From NCBI GenBank assembly GCA_030435675.1, contig CM059625.1:11532001-11596000 (forward strand): a stretch of DNA of 64,000 nt. The letters are read 5' to 3'. The translations under genes were made by a program, and so were the position numbers. Below the pieces are notes generated by a model, which had not been told where the DNA came from, ran no database searches, and saw only the letters and a list, made by a program, of their open reading frames with translations. How positions within the stretch are numbered: position 1 is the stretch's first letter; the number at the start of each line of letters is the position of its first letter. Shown one piece after another: positions 52,831 to 64,000 of the stretch. The stretch comes from Steinernema hermaphroditum (taxonomy: Eukaryota > Nematoda > Chromadorea > Rhabditida > Steinernematidae).

Positions 52831-55800
52831 ATACAAATAACATGTGTGCCTTTTTTTTGTAAAAAATACTCACTATCAAAAACACTCATTTTCAATGTTT
52901 CAACCCAATAGTAATGGCCGTACACTACGAGGAAGTATCTCTTCATAAAGACAAAAGTAGCCGTCGAAGAGGCACCCATGCGTAACGCCCCTCAGCAGCA
53001 AGCTGAATGAGAAAAGGGCACTAATTCGCGCTTCGCTATATTTCCATTTTCGTTCGCTATCATTAGACGGGTGCGTAGTGCCCTGCCTTAGGATAGTTGG
53101 CAACAGTCGGCAAAACATGGACACATCGGAGTGAACTGAAAAAAGAGCAAAGACTGGACTTAAATATAGGAGAAATAATTAACATTTTCCCTGACAATAT
53201 TTAATTTTCGGGTTTCTTCTGGGAAAATAAGCGAATTTCTGGTTCCACGTTCTGGATGTGTGAGAAATTTCGAATGAAAAACACGAATTACCTGAGTACA
53301 GTGTACCTATTTTCCCTAGAAAGTGCACTTTTCTTTGTTTGTAGTGACGGGAGCCGATGATTGCGGTAAGCAATTCCGATAACAGGGCTAATTTTCGAAG
53401 GCCGTCTGAAATAAAGGTCACAACGAGGAAAACAACATCGAAAAAGTTTTTTTCGCACACAAACAGATTAGCGCCTTTAAATCGGCTGTTTCTACACAAT
53501 TCTTGTTGCCTCGTACATTTTTTTCAAACGAGAGTGAACGCATTCTTTTCGGGTCGTTTACGATTTTCTGTGCATAAAGTGTAGCATTCAGAACGAAAAA
53601 TAGGAGAGAGTGAAAGTGAATCGGTGACAGCATCCCATTGAATTTTTTTCCTAAAATAACGAACCGTCATTGGCAGTCTTTTTTCTGTCAAAAACGTATG
53701 TCTTCGGGCCGACTTCTAGTCTTGCTTAATCTGAACTTAAAGTCGCATATGCGACACAACAATTTGGGAGGAATATATGTATATGATACTAGAAACGCAT
53801 TGTAGTCGTTACTCAAAAGAGGGACGTTGCAGATGAGCCTATCGATCTATCAACTGGTTTTCGGTGGAGACAGATCGCGCATATTAACACACACAACCTC
53901 TTCAACGTGCTTATTTGAGGGACGTGAAAACAAAAAGCGACAATAAAAGATTCCGGTGCGTTAACCAAACGCAAAACCGAACTCCTACGGCACAACGCTC
54001 AATTATATTGGTGCCAAAATAAGGTCCGCTGGAGGCACATTCATTCCGAGAAAGGCACATAAACAAATGCGTGAAATAAGTGATGAGAAGTGCTCAAAAC
54101 TGGGCCCAAAAACGAGGAATCAGTCGAAACCCGACTTGAAGTGACGCAAATTCGTCTCGCAAGGCCACCATCTTACTCAAGCTTCCGGCGAGCTCCAAAT
54201 TGGTGACACACATCAATCGCGTGTCCCTAGAGTTCGTTCGATGAAATGAACTGATCACGCGGATAGCGTGGAACTCAATGTTTTCTTAATGCACTGCAGC
54301 CGTCCATCTCAGTCAGGTAGGCCGTGGGGGTGTGTTGCCGTTGTTTGGCTGCCACTGAAAGAGAGCCGATCACCGTTCCACGACAAAACATGCGCGAGGG
54401 CCGTTCCTCGAACCAGGCTGTCCTGACTGCTATTTACATCGTTTTCTCCGGTTACGTAACAAACTAATCTGCGTTCCTGGTCTCATTAGGAGCGCTTAAT
54501 TTTCGACCAATCATTCGCCCACTTATACGATTTCAACTATTCAATGACTAAGCTAATTGGATATACGACATCGAAATGATGGGTTACCGTATCAGAAAGC
54601 AATTGATTCTAAGAGGTTGGAGCAATTTGTGAATGACTATGGCAGAGTCATTGAAGGAATGCGTCAGCAATGATATGATTATTTCCAGTGTGGTCGATCA
54701 TTAGTTTCTAATATGTTAGCCAACGAAAAACTTAAACTATTCCATGAAGATCTCAGAAAAAATGTTCTCGCACACACATGTGCATATACTTTTAGGTGTG
54801 CATTGCGAGGTGAACGATGGAAACAGTGTCGATAGGATTAACAAAGCCTCACATCACTAATGTGATGGAAGCAATACGATCAACCCATTCACAGTCGCAA
54901 AAACGAAAAATGAGAACAGAAACCTTCTATCAATTATCCCTTTTTTATATCGAACTATTTCCGTATAGCTAGTGGAATTGCAGAACTGGATTGTACTCAA
55001 AGTGCATCAAGTTTCTTTGTATTTCGGATTTGGAAAGCATCATTGTACAAGCTATGATACATTGCACCGCCTGGCTTATATACAGCAAAATGTAATGTTT
55101 TTCAGTTGCCTTCAGACAGACTTCGGCCGTTACCTATGTAACGTCAAACCGCTAGCCGGCATAACATGGTAATTTGATGAGGTAATAAAATGTATCACTT
55201 ATCACTTGAGTCACGTATTTCAGGGTATTATATTTTGTTTTGCTTCTCAGCTCCACCTAGTCGTTTTACATTTTTTGGAAACAAAGGGGGAATATAACAC
55301 ATATGAACGTGAGCTGAAAATTCAGGAAACCGAGAGGCACGAACGTACAGAAAACGCTTCGTAAGGAGGGCACAGCGGAAAATGTCCTCGCTTAGACATG
55401 CCTACGTGGTTTCTGTTCAGTGATCTCCTTTTATAACTGATCTGATCATAGAAGCGGTTTATTGATCACTGTCACTGATGAACTTTAATTGCGTTTCATC
55501 TGATCGCTTAAGTATATGGACAAAAGAAGTGAATCTGCTGTCACCAGGACAACAGATCCCACGAACAACACTAGTACTCACTTTTATGCATCCTTAAAAA
55601 ATAAGTGAAACAACAATGTGCAAAATGCTAAATGAGCTAACAAGGATCTCAACAAAAGTTAATCTATCACTTCTAGACTTATAAATTGAAACCTAGACAA
55701 GAGCTATATTATTGTCAGATACAAGACCTTAGCAGACACTCGGCCAACCATGACATTTATGCCGGCGTCTCACCGAATTCACAAATATCGATATAACAGT

Positions 55801-56534
55801 TGTAAAAATATTCGAATGGCTTCTGAAAAAGAGACTTTGTTGCATGAATGAGTACTATTCTCTACACAACAGTGCAGCATTTTTTGCGTTACCCAGGTTC
55901 CGTCATTGCGAAAAGCACAAAGTTTGTTGGTGTCTTTGCATGTTCCCGTTTCACCTTGCAGCCGAACCCGATTTGTAGAATCTGTTATCACTGTGGCTTT
56001 GGTGCGGGCTGAGGCATTCTGAGAAGCGCACGACCCTCAGGAGACCTTTGGTCTCTCGCTTGCGAGACAGACTGGAAGTAATGTGCGACGTCTGATAATT
56101 GAAGACACCATTTCTCCTTTTCTCCAAAGAATGAAAACAATGCATAAATTGAAACATATCATGATGGCACTTAGCTTTCAATGGAATGTCACAGTCCCGT
56201 ACTTTTGACAGTAATTACGAAGATGAGTAGGAAGGAACTTTGGCGGACGTCATGCATTTTGAAGAATACACTGTCTATGCTTTTCGTGCAAAAGGGCTAC
56301 TTTCCAGAAGCTTCTGTAAGAGCCTTGTATGGCGCAAAAATGCGCAGGTAATAATAATAATACCAACTGATCATCGTTTCTGACCTTTGCAAGTCGGTTC
56401 CCGAATGATTCGTGCATCCTGCACACTATGCTCCCGGAAAATACGATAACCTTGACGATCAGCACGCAGTACAACCCATGCAGTATTCACGAAGTTGGAA
56501 AAAACAGCGAGCGCATCGTCCAGAACGGTCAGCC
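52831..56534. other. gene-poor, AT-rich region
   Basis: About 3.7 kb without a supported gene. The only domain-like sign is at about 55106..55172 (+): after an acceptor TTTTTCAG, a short frame contains D-F-G-R-Y-L-C, the Ig-fold DxGxYxC signature. The preceding piece (54970..) has a LDC...W pattern, but the W-to-C spacing is far too short for a whole Ig domain. Treated as unproven. Confidence 0.35.
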
Positions 56535-56900
56535 TCTTAGGCCAAAAACCGGCAATGAAACATAGTAATTTCGATGTACTGCTGCATAGAGCTAGGCAAG
56601 CTCTATCGATTAGACCCTACTTTACTCCCCCCCAGCCAAGGAAAATGAGGTAAACTGGCCAATTTTGCAATTCTACCGTATGTTCCTGCCATTGAGGGAT
56701 ATCGTTGCGGGACCACATTTACATATTTTCAGTTTTTGTCCAATTTCTGTAATGACCATCACGTCTTTTCTCTGCAGCATCTTCTAGAGGCGGAAAATCC
56801 ACATTCAAAACTTGTGGGGTTAAGAAACCTATGAAGGATTTCCAATGAATCTGACCATCTTAGGCCAAAACCGGCAATGAAACATAGTAATTTCGATGTA
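56535..56900. repeat. direct repeat pair (44 bp) beside a mariner insertion
   Basis: A 44-bp sequence at 56535..56578 (TCTTAGGCC...TTTCGATGTA) recurs at 56858..56900 with one A missing. The second copy ends exactly in the TA that precedes the mariner terminal repeat; the first continues into unrelated sequence. Confidence 0.8.
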
Positions 56901-58140
56901 CAGGGTGGCGCATAAATACTGTAAGTCGCTGAATTTTTCACTTTTTGTTGATTTTTTGCCTTCTTTGTACTACTTTTGTTGTTATATTCGTGTTCCTCGT
57001 CCTTTTTTGATCTAGGATTACTGTTTCCCCTGTTATTTTTCTCCTTGCCCCTTCGACAAAATGGTGTCCCAAAATGACCGTTTTGCTACCATCGCTGATT
57101 AAAAGTGTGGAATGCCGATTCCGGAAATTGAAAAGTTAAGGAAATTCCATTTTTTTCAAGTCCAGAGTTTTGTCAAACACTTTCAAGAGACAGGAGGAAT
57201 CACGGTTTGCCAAATAAGTGAAAGACCGAGAACAGTCCAAAACAGCAAGGACCACAGAAGCCATTTGGAACAAGATCAAGCAGAATCTGGTCATATCCAT
57301 AAGAAAACTGGTCGAATAACAGGGAGTCATTGAGGGATCGCAGAGAAAATTTGTGAAAGAAAATCGCGGACTCGACTCCTATAAGATGGCATACAGATAA
57401 AAGCCGTAAGACAGGACAAGTGTCGGAAGATAAAGGTCGAAGTCCGCGGAGGGAGCATCCAGAAAATCCTGTTCTCGGATGAGAAGATTTTCATCGTTCA
57501 TCCGGTGCGAAACACCCGGGATTACTGTGAACGTCTTCCGAAAGGCTCTCCCCGCCACATCACCATCGAAAAGAGCCATTTCCCAAAGTCCATCATGGTT
57601 TGGGCCGGGGTTTCTGGACTTGGGAACGTAGAGCTCGTTTTCTTCGACGCCAATGAAAAAAAAGGTGACCTGCCATGGCGAGAACTGCCGAAACCTGGTT
57701 CTGAACGGCGTGGTGAAATCCTGGGCCCTAGATCTGTCCCTCGACACCGCATGGACGTTTCAGCAGGACTGGACGCCTAGCCATGGAGCCAAGTATACCC
57801 TTGTCTTGTCACAGCCAACCATGTGAAGGAAGGATGTTGGGTCAAGAGGAAAGATGTTTGGCTGCGGAACTCTCCGGTCCTCAACCCTCTCGACTTCGCT
57901 GTTTGGTCAGTCCTAGAGACAAACGTATGCGCTACAAGCCACGATAGTGTGAATTCCCTGGAGCGCTCTCTGAAGACCGCTTGGAAGGAAATCATGCCAA
58001 AAGTCATCGCGGGAATCCTGAAGAATTTCGAGAATCGTCTGAACGCCTTAATCAAACTGTCAAGGAGGGCATTTCGAACAGAATTCAAGTATGTTGTGCA
58101 GAATTTCCTCGCCAATCTTACAGTTATGAATTCATTTTGT
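56901..58140 (+). mobile_element. decayed Tc1/mariner transposon, truncated by satellite
   Basis: Starts CAGGGTGGCGCATAAATACTG after a TA target dinucleotide. A broken transposase follows on plus in several frames: a helix-turn-helix-like N-terminal piece (57112 on, FVKHFQETGG), SIMVWAGVSGLG (57588 on), FQQDWTPSHGAK (about 57757, second catalytic Asp), NSPVLNPLDFAVW (about 57867, third catalytic acid) and a C-terminal helix region to about 58135. Stops and frameshifts make it non-functional. The right inverted repeat is missing: the satellite array begins at about 58141, directly after the transposase C-terminal region. Confidence 0.85.
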
Positions 58141-61100
58141 TTGACGCTTCGGACGAAGCGTGTCGAGGTTGGGGACTCGACGCTTCGGAGGAAGGGCGTC
58201 GAGACATATAGACAGATTCCTTGTCTGAAGAGCTGACGCTTCGGAGGAAGGGCGTCGAGGTTGGGGACTCGACGCTTCGAAGGTAGGGCATCGAGACATA
58301 TAGACAGATTCCCTGTCTGAAGAGCTGACGCTTCGGACGAAGGGCATCGAGGTTGGGGTCTCGACTCTTCGGAGGAAGGGCATCCAGACATATAGACAGA
58401 TTCCCTGTCTGAAGAGCTGACACTTCGGACGAAGGGCATCGAGGTTGGGGACTCGACGCTTCGAAGGTAGGGCATCGAGACATATAGACAGATTCCCTGT
58501 CTGAAGAGCTGACGCTTCGGACGAAGGGCATCGAGGTTGGGGACTCGACGCTTCGAAGGTAGGACATCGAGACATATAGACAGATTCCCTGTCTGAAGAG
58601 CTGACGCTTCGGAGGAAGGGCATCGAGATATATAGACAGATTCCCTGTCTGAAGAGCTGACGCTTCGGAGGAAGGGCATCGAGGTTGGGGACTCGACGTA
58701 TCGGAGGTAGGGCATCGAGACATATAGACAGATTCCCTGTCTGAAGCGCTGACGCTTCGGACGAAGCGTGTCGAGGTTGGGGACTCGACGCTTCAGAGGA
58801 AGGGCATCGAGACATATAGACAGATTTCCTGTCTGAAGAGCTGAAGCTTCGGAGGAAGGGCATCGAGATATATAGACAGATTCCCTGTCTGAAGAGCTGA
58901 CGCTTCGGAGGAAGGGCATCGAGGTTGGGGACTCGACGTATCGGAGGTAGGGCATCGAGACATATAGACAGATTCCCTGTCTGAATAGCTGACGCTTCGG
59001 ACGAATCGTGTCGAGGTTGGGGACTCGACGCTTCGAAGGTAGGGCATCGAGGTTGGGGGCTCGACGCATCGGAGGTAGGGCATCGAGACATATAGACAGA
59101 TTCCCTGTCTGAAGCGCTGACGCTTCGGACGAAGCGTGTCGAGGTTGGGGACTCGACGCTTCAGAGGAAGGGCATCGAGACATATAGACAGATTTCCTGT
59201 CTGAAGAGCTGAAGCTTCGGAGGAAGGGCATCGAGATATATAGACAGATTCCCTGTCTGAAGAGCTGACGCTTCGGAGGAAGGGCATCGAGGTTGGGGAC
59301 TCGACGTATCGGAGGTAGGGCATCGAGACATATAGACAGATTCCCTGTCTGAATAGCTGACGCTTCGGACGAATCGTGTCGAGGTTGGGGACTCGACGCT
59401 TCGAAGGTAGGGCATCGAGGTTGGGGGCTCGACGCATCGGAGGTAGGGCATCGAGACATATAGACAGATTCCCTGTCTGAAGCGCTGACGCTTCGGACGA
59501 AGGGCATCGAGGTTGGGGACTCGACGCTTCGAAGGTAGGACATCGAGACATATAGACAGATTCCCTGTCTGAAGAGCTGACGCTTCGGAGGAAGGGCATC
59601 GAGATATATAGACAGATTCCCTGTCTGAAGAGCTGACGCTTCGGAGGAAGGGCATCGAGGTTGGGGACTCGACGTATCGGAGGTAGGGCATCGAGGTTGG
59701 GGGCTCGACGCTTCGGAGGAAGGGCATCGAGACATATAGACAGATTCCCTGTCTGAATAGCTGACGCTTCGGACGAATCGTGTCGAGGTTGGGGACTCGA
59801 CGCTTCGAAGGTAGGGCATCGAGGTTGGGGGCTCGACGCATCGGAGGTAGGGCATCGAGACATATAGACAGATTCCCTGTCTGAAGCGCTGACGCTTCGG
59901 AGGAAGCGTGTCGAGGTTGGGGACTCGACGCTTCAGAGGAAGGGCATCGAGACATATAGACAGATTTCCTGTCTGAAGAGCTGAAGCTTCGGAGGAAGGG
60001 CATCGAGGTTGGGGACTCGACGCTTCGAAGGTAGGGCATCGAGACATATAGACAGATTCCCTGTCTGAAGAGCTGACGCCTCGGACGAAGGGCATCGAGG
60101 TTGGGGACTCGACGCTTCAGAGGTAGGGCATCGAGACATATAGACAGATTCCCTGTCTGAAGAGCTGAAGCTTCGGACGAAGGGCATCGAGGTTGGGGAC
60201 TCGACTCTTCGGAGGAAGGGCATCCAGACATATACACAGATTCCCTGTCTGAAGAGCTGACGCTTCGGACGAAGGGCATCGAGGTTGGGGTCTCGACTCT
60301 TCGGAGGAAGGGCATCCAGACATATAGACAGATTCCCTGTCTGAAGAGCTGACACTTCGGACGAAGGGCATCGAGGTTGGGGACTCGACGCTTCGAAGGT
60401 AGGGCATCGAGACATATAGACAGATTCCCTGTCTGAAGAGCTGACGCTTCGGACGAAGGGCATCGAGGTTGGGGACTCGACGCTTCGAAGGTAGGACATC
60501 GAGACATATAGACAGATTCCCTGTCTGAAGAGCTGACGCTTCGGACGAAGGGCATCGAGGTTGGGGAGTCGACGCTTCGAAGGTAGGGCATCGAGGTTGG
60601 GGGCTCGACGCATCGGAGGTAGGGCATCGAGACATATAGACAGATTCCCTGTCTGAAGCGCTGACGCTTCGGACGAAGCGTGTCGAGGTTGGGGACTCGA
60701 CGCTTCGGAGGAAGGGCGTCGAGACATATAGACAGATTCCCTGTCTGAAGAGCTGACGCTTCGGAGGAAGGGCGTCGAGGTTGGGGACTCGACGCTTCAG
60801 AGGAAGGGCATCGAGACATATAGACAGATTTCCTGTCTGAAGAGCTGAAGCTTCGGAGGAAGGGCATCGAGGTTGGGGACTCGACGCTTCGAAGGTAGGG
60901 CATCGAGACATATAGACAGATTCCGTGTCTGAAGAGCTGACGCCTCGGACGAAGGGCATCGAGGTTGGGGACTCGACGCTTCAGAGGTAGGGCATCGAGA
61001 CATATAGACAGATTCCCTGTCTGAATAGCTGACGCTTCGGACGAAGCGTGTCGAGGTTGGGGACTCGACTCTTCGGAGGAAGGGCATCCAGACATATAGA

Positions 61101-61743
61101 CAGATTCCCTGTCTGAAGAGCTGAAGCTTCGGACGAAGGGCATCGAGGTTGGGGACTCGACTCTTCGGAGGAAGGGCATCCAGACATATAGACAGATTCC
61201 CTGTCTGAAGAGCTGACGCCTCGGAGGAAGGGCATCGAGGTTGGGGGCTCGACGCATCGGAGGAAGGGCATCGAGACATATAGACAGATTCCCTGTCTGA
61301 AGAGCTGACGCTTCGGACGAAGGGCATCGAGGTTGGGGACTCGACGCTTCGAAGGTAGGGCATCGAGACATATAGACAGATTCCCTGTCTGAAGAGCTGA
61401 CGCTTCGGACGAAGGGCATCGAGGTTGGGGACTCGACGCTTCAGAGGTAGGGCATCGAGACATATAGACAGATTCCCTGTCTGAAGAGCTGAAGCTTCGG
61501 ACGAAGGGCATCGAGGTTGGGGACTCGACTCTTCGGAGGAAGGGCATCCAGACATATACACAGATTCCCTGTCTGAAGAGCTGACGCCTCGGAGGAAGGG
61601 CATCGAGGTTGGGGGCTCGACGCATCGGAGGAAGGGCATCGAGACATATAGACAGATTCCCTGTCTGAAGAGCTGACGCTTCAGAGGAAGGGCATCGAGG
61701 TTGGGGACTCGACGCTTCGGAGGAAGGGCATCGAGGTTGGGGG
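58141..61743 (-). repeat. two-module satellite array, left arm
   Basis: About 3.6 kb built from two modules that share a GACGCTTCGGA(C/G)GAAGGGCA end. Module A is 56 bp and carries CATATAGACAGATTCCCTGT; module B is 36 bp and carries TCGAGGTTGGGGACTCGACG. I count 38 A modules; distances between neighbours are 56, 92 or 128 bp, that is, A followed by zero, one or two B. A 368-bp higher-order unit (spacings 92-56-92-128) repeats at about 58719-59087 and 59087-59455. Both modules contain small hairpins (AGACAG/CTGTCT; TCGAG/CTCGA; GACGCTTC/GAAGCGTC in some copies). The minus strand has almost no stop codons in any frame; I regard that as compositional, not coding. Confidence 0.93.
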
Positions 61744-64000
61744 CATTCGTCCGAAGCGTCAGCTCTTCAGACAGGGAATCTGTCTATATGTCTCGATGCC
61801 CTACCTCCGATGCCTCGAGTCGCCAACCTCGACACGCTTCGTCCGAAGCGTCAGCTATTCAGACAGGGAATCTGTCTATATGTCTCGATGCCCTTCCTCT
61901 GAAGCGTCAGCTCTTCAGACAGGGAATCTGTCTATATGTCTCGATGCCCTTCCTCCGAAGAGTCGAGTCCCCAACCTCGATGCCCTTCGTCCGAAGCGTC
62001 AGCTCTTCAGACAGGGAATCTGTCTATATGTCTCGATGCCCTACCTTCGAAGCGTCGAGTCCCCAACCTCGATGCCCTTCGTCCGAAGCGTCAGCTCTTC
62101 AGACAGGGAATCTGTCTATACCCTTCCCAATATCCAACCTCGACTATGCCCTTCCTCCGAAGCGTCAGCTCTTCAGACAGGGAATCTGTCTATATGTCTC
62201 GATGCCCTTCCTCCGAAGCGTCGAGTCCCCAACCTCGATGCCCTTCGTCCGAAGCGTCAGCTATTCAGACAGGGAATCTGTCTATATGTCTCGATGCCCT
62301 ACCTCCGATGCCTCGAGTCGCCAACCTCGACACGCTTCGTCCGAAGCGTCAGCTATTCAGACAGGGAATCTGTCTATATGTCTCGATGCCCTACCTCTGA
62401 AGCGTCGAGTCCCCAACCTCGATGCCCTTCCTCCGAAGCGTCAGCTCTTCAGACAGGGAATCTGTCTATATGTCTCGATGCCCTACCTCCGAAGCGTCGA
62501 GTCCCCAACCTCGATGCCCTTCCTCCGAAGCGTCAGCTCTTCAGACAGGGAATCTGTCTATATGTCTCGATGCCCTACCTCCGATGCGTCGAGTCCCCAA
62601 CCTCGATACCCTTCGTCCGAAGCGTCAGCTCTTCAGACAGGGAATCTGTCTATATGTCTCGATGCCCTACCTCCGATGCCTCGAGTCGCCAACCTCGACA
62701 CGCTTCGTCCGAAGCGTCAGCTATTCAGACAGGGAATCTGTCTATATGTCTCGATGCCCTTCCTCTGAAGCGTCGAGTCCCCAACCTCGATGCCCTTCGT
62801 CCGAAGCGTCAGCTCTTCAGACAGGGAATCTGTCTATATGTCTCGATGCCCTACCTCCGATGCCTCGAGTCGCCAACCTCGACACGCTTCCTCCGAAGCG
62901 TCGAGCTATTCGCCCGGAATCGTCTATATGTCTCGATACCCTTCCTCCGAAGCGTCAGCTCTTCAGACAGGGAATCTGTCTATATGTCTCGATGCCCTAC
63001 CTCCGAAGCGTCGAGTCCCCAAACTCGATGCCCTTCGTCCGAGGCGTCAGCTCTTCAGACAGGGAATCTGTCTATATGTCTCGATGCCCTTCCTCTGAAG
63101 CGTCGAGTCCCCAACCTCGATGCCCTTCGTCCGAAGCGTCAGCTCTTCAGACAGGGAATCTGTCTATATGTCTCGATGCCCTTCCTCCGAAGCGTCGAGT
63201 CCCCAACCTCGATGCCCTTCGTCCGAAGCGTCAGCTCTTCAGACAGGGAATCTGTCTATATGTCTCGATGCCCTTCCTCTGAAGCGTCGAGTCCCCAACC
63301 TCGATGCCCTTCGTCCGAAGCGTCAGCTCTTCAGACAGGGAATCTGTCTATATGTCTCGATGCCCTACCTCCGATGCCTCGAGTCGCCAACCTCGACACG
63401 CTTCGTCCGAAGCGTCAGCTATTCAGACAGGGAATCTGTCTATATGTCTCGATGCCCTTCCTCCGAAGCGTCTGCTCTTCAGACAGGGAATCTGTCTATA
63501 TGTCTCGATGCCCTACCTCCGATGCCTCGAGTTGCCAACCTCGATGCCCTTCGTCCGAAGCGTCAGCTCTTCAGACAGGGAATCTGTCTATATGTCTCGA
63601 TGCCCTACCTCCGAAGCGTCGAGTCCCCAACCTCGATGCCCTTCGTCCGAAGCGTCAGCTCTTCAGACAGGGAATCTGTCTATATGTCTCGATGCCCTTC
63701 CTCCGAAGAGTCGAGTCGCCAACCTCGATGCCCTTCCTCCGAAGCGTCAGCTCTTCAGACAGGGAATCTGTCTATATGTCTCGATGCCCTTCCTCTGAAG
63801 CGTCGAGTCCCCAACCTCGATGCCCTTCGTCCGAAGCGTCAGCTCTTCAGACAGGGAATCTGTCTATATGTCTCGATGCCCTACCTCCGATGCCTCGAGT
63901 CGCCAACCTCGACACGCTTCGTCCGAAGCGTCAGCTATTCAGACAGGGAATCTGTCTATATGTCTCGATGCCCTTCCTCTGAAGCGTCGAGTCCCCAACC
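61744..64000 (+). repeat. satellite array, right arm in inverted orientation
   Basis: From about 61744 the same modules continue on the opposite strand, with about 25 A modules up to the window end, where the array is still running. Spacing is mostly 92 bp. Two degenerate spots break the pattern: about 62119..62155 (A core shortened, extra CCCAATATCC) and about 62900..62930 (A core reads TCGCCCGGAATCGTCT). Variants differ from the left arm (for example GCCTCGAGTCGCCAACCTCGACACGC), so this is not a simple mirror copy of the adjacent left arm. Confidence 0.93.

Noticed and set aside
57777..63982. Open frames of 700-770 codons across the satellite as a repeat-protein gene
   Set aside because: All three frames are open and carry rotated versions of the same repeat; the frames run into antisense transposon sequence; the period is not a multiple of three; no domain or signal. 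Best explained by a stop-poor satellite consensus.

Overview
This window looks like nuclear DNA of a small-genome animal, most likely a nematode. Genes are split by very short introns (typically 42-63 bp, ending TTTYAG). Seven genes have a TTTCAG-type acceptor 0-27 nt upstream of the start codon, as expected for spliced-leader trans-splicing or 5'UTR introns. The gene set (LC3/lgg-2, FICD/fic-1, FEM-1, UNC-5, Sidekick/rig-4) is metazoan. The nematode assignment is inference; the gene identities come from motifs read directly in the translations.

Layout. 0-8 kb: LC3 (-) and FICD AMPylase (+) diverge from a GC-rich shared upstream region; a PEBP gene (-) meets FICD tail to tail; COX18 (+) follows after 2 kb without a recognised gene. 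8-15.5 kb: fem-1 (+), whose last five exons plus 3' flank (2,660 bp) are tandemly duplicated with no difference noticed. 15.5-25.5 kb: unc-5 netrin receptor (+), tail to tail with a nucleoredoxin-like gene (-). 26.5-35.4 kb: one Sidekick-type adhesion receptor (-; 6 Ig, 13 FN3, TM, C-terminal GFSSFV). 36-39.9 kb: a possible small secreted protein and a long inverted-repeat element. 40-47 kb: UTP21/WDR36, FDX2 ferredoxin and a leprecan/CRTAP-type gene, all +, meeting a FMRFamide-receptor-like GPCR (-) whose stop shares a CTAG with the leprecan stop. 49.4-57 kb: gene-poor DNA with mariner relics. 56.9-58.1 kb: a decayed Tc1/mariner copy, cut off by satellite DNA. 58.1-64 kb (window end): a two-module satellite (56 bp A and 36 bp B) that reverses orientation at about 61,743.

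The genes are mostly unrelated: autophagy, ER stress, mitochondrial biogenesis, ribosome biogenesis, neuronal guidance and adhesion, collagen maturation. No operon-like functional cluster is evident, although UTP21 and FDX2 are 235 bp apart on one strand. The most notable items are the modular, inverted satellite; the fem-1 partial duplication with a templated junction; and two MITEs whose removal restores short ancestral-size introns.
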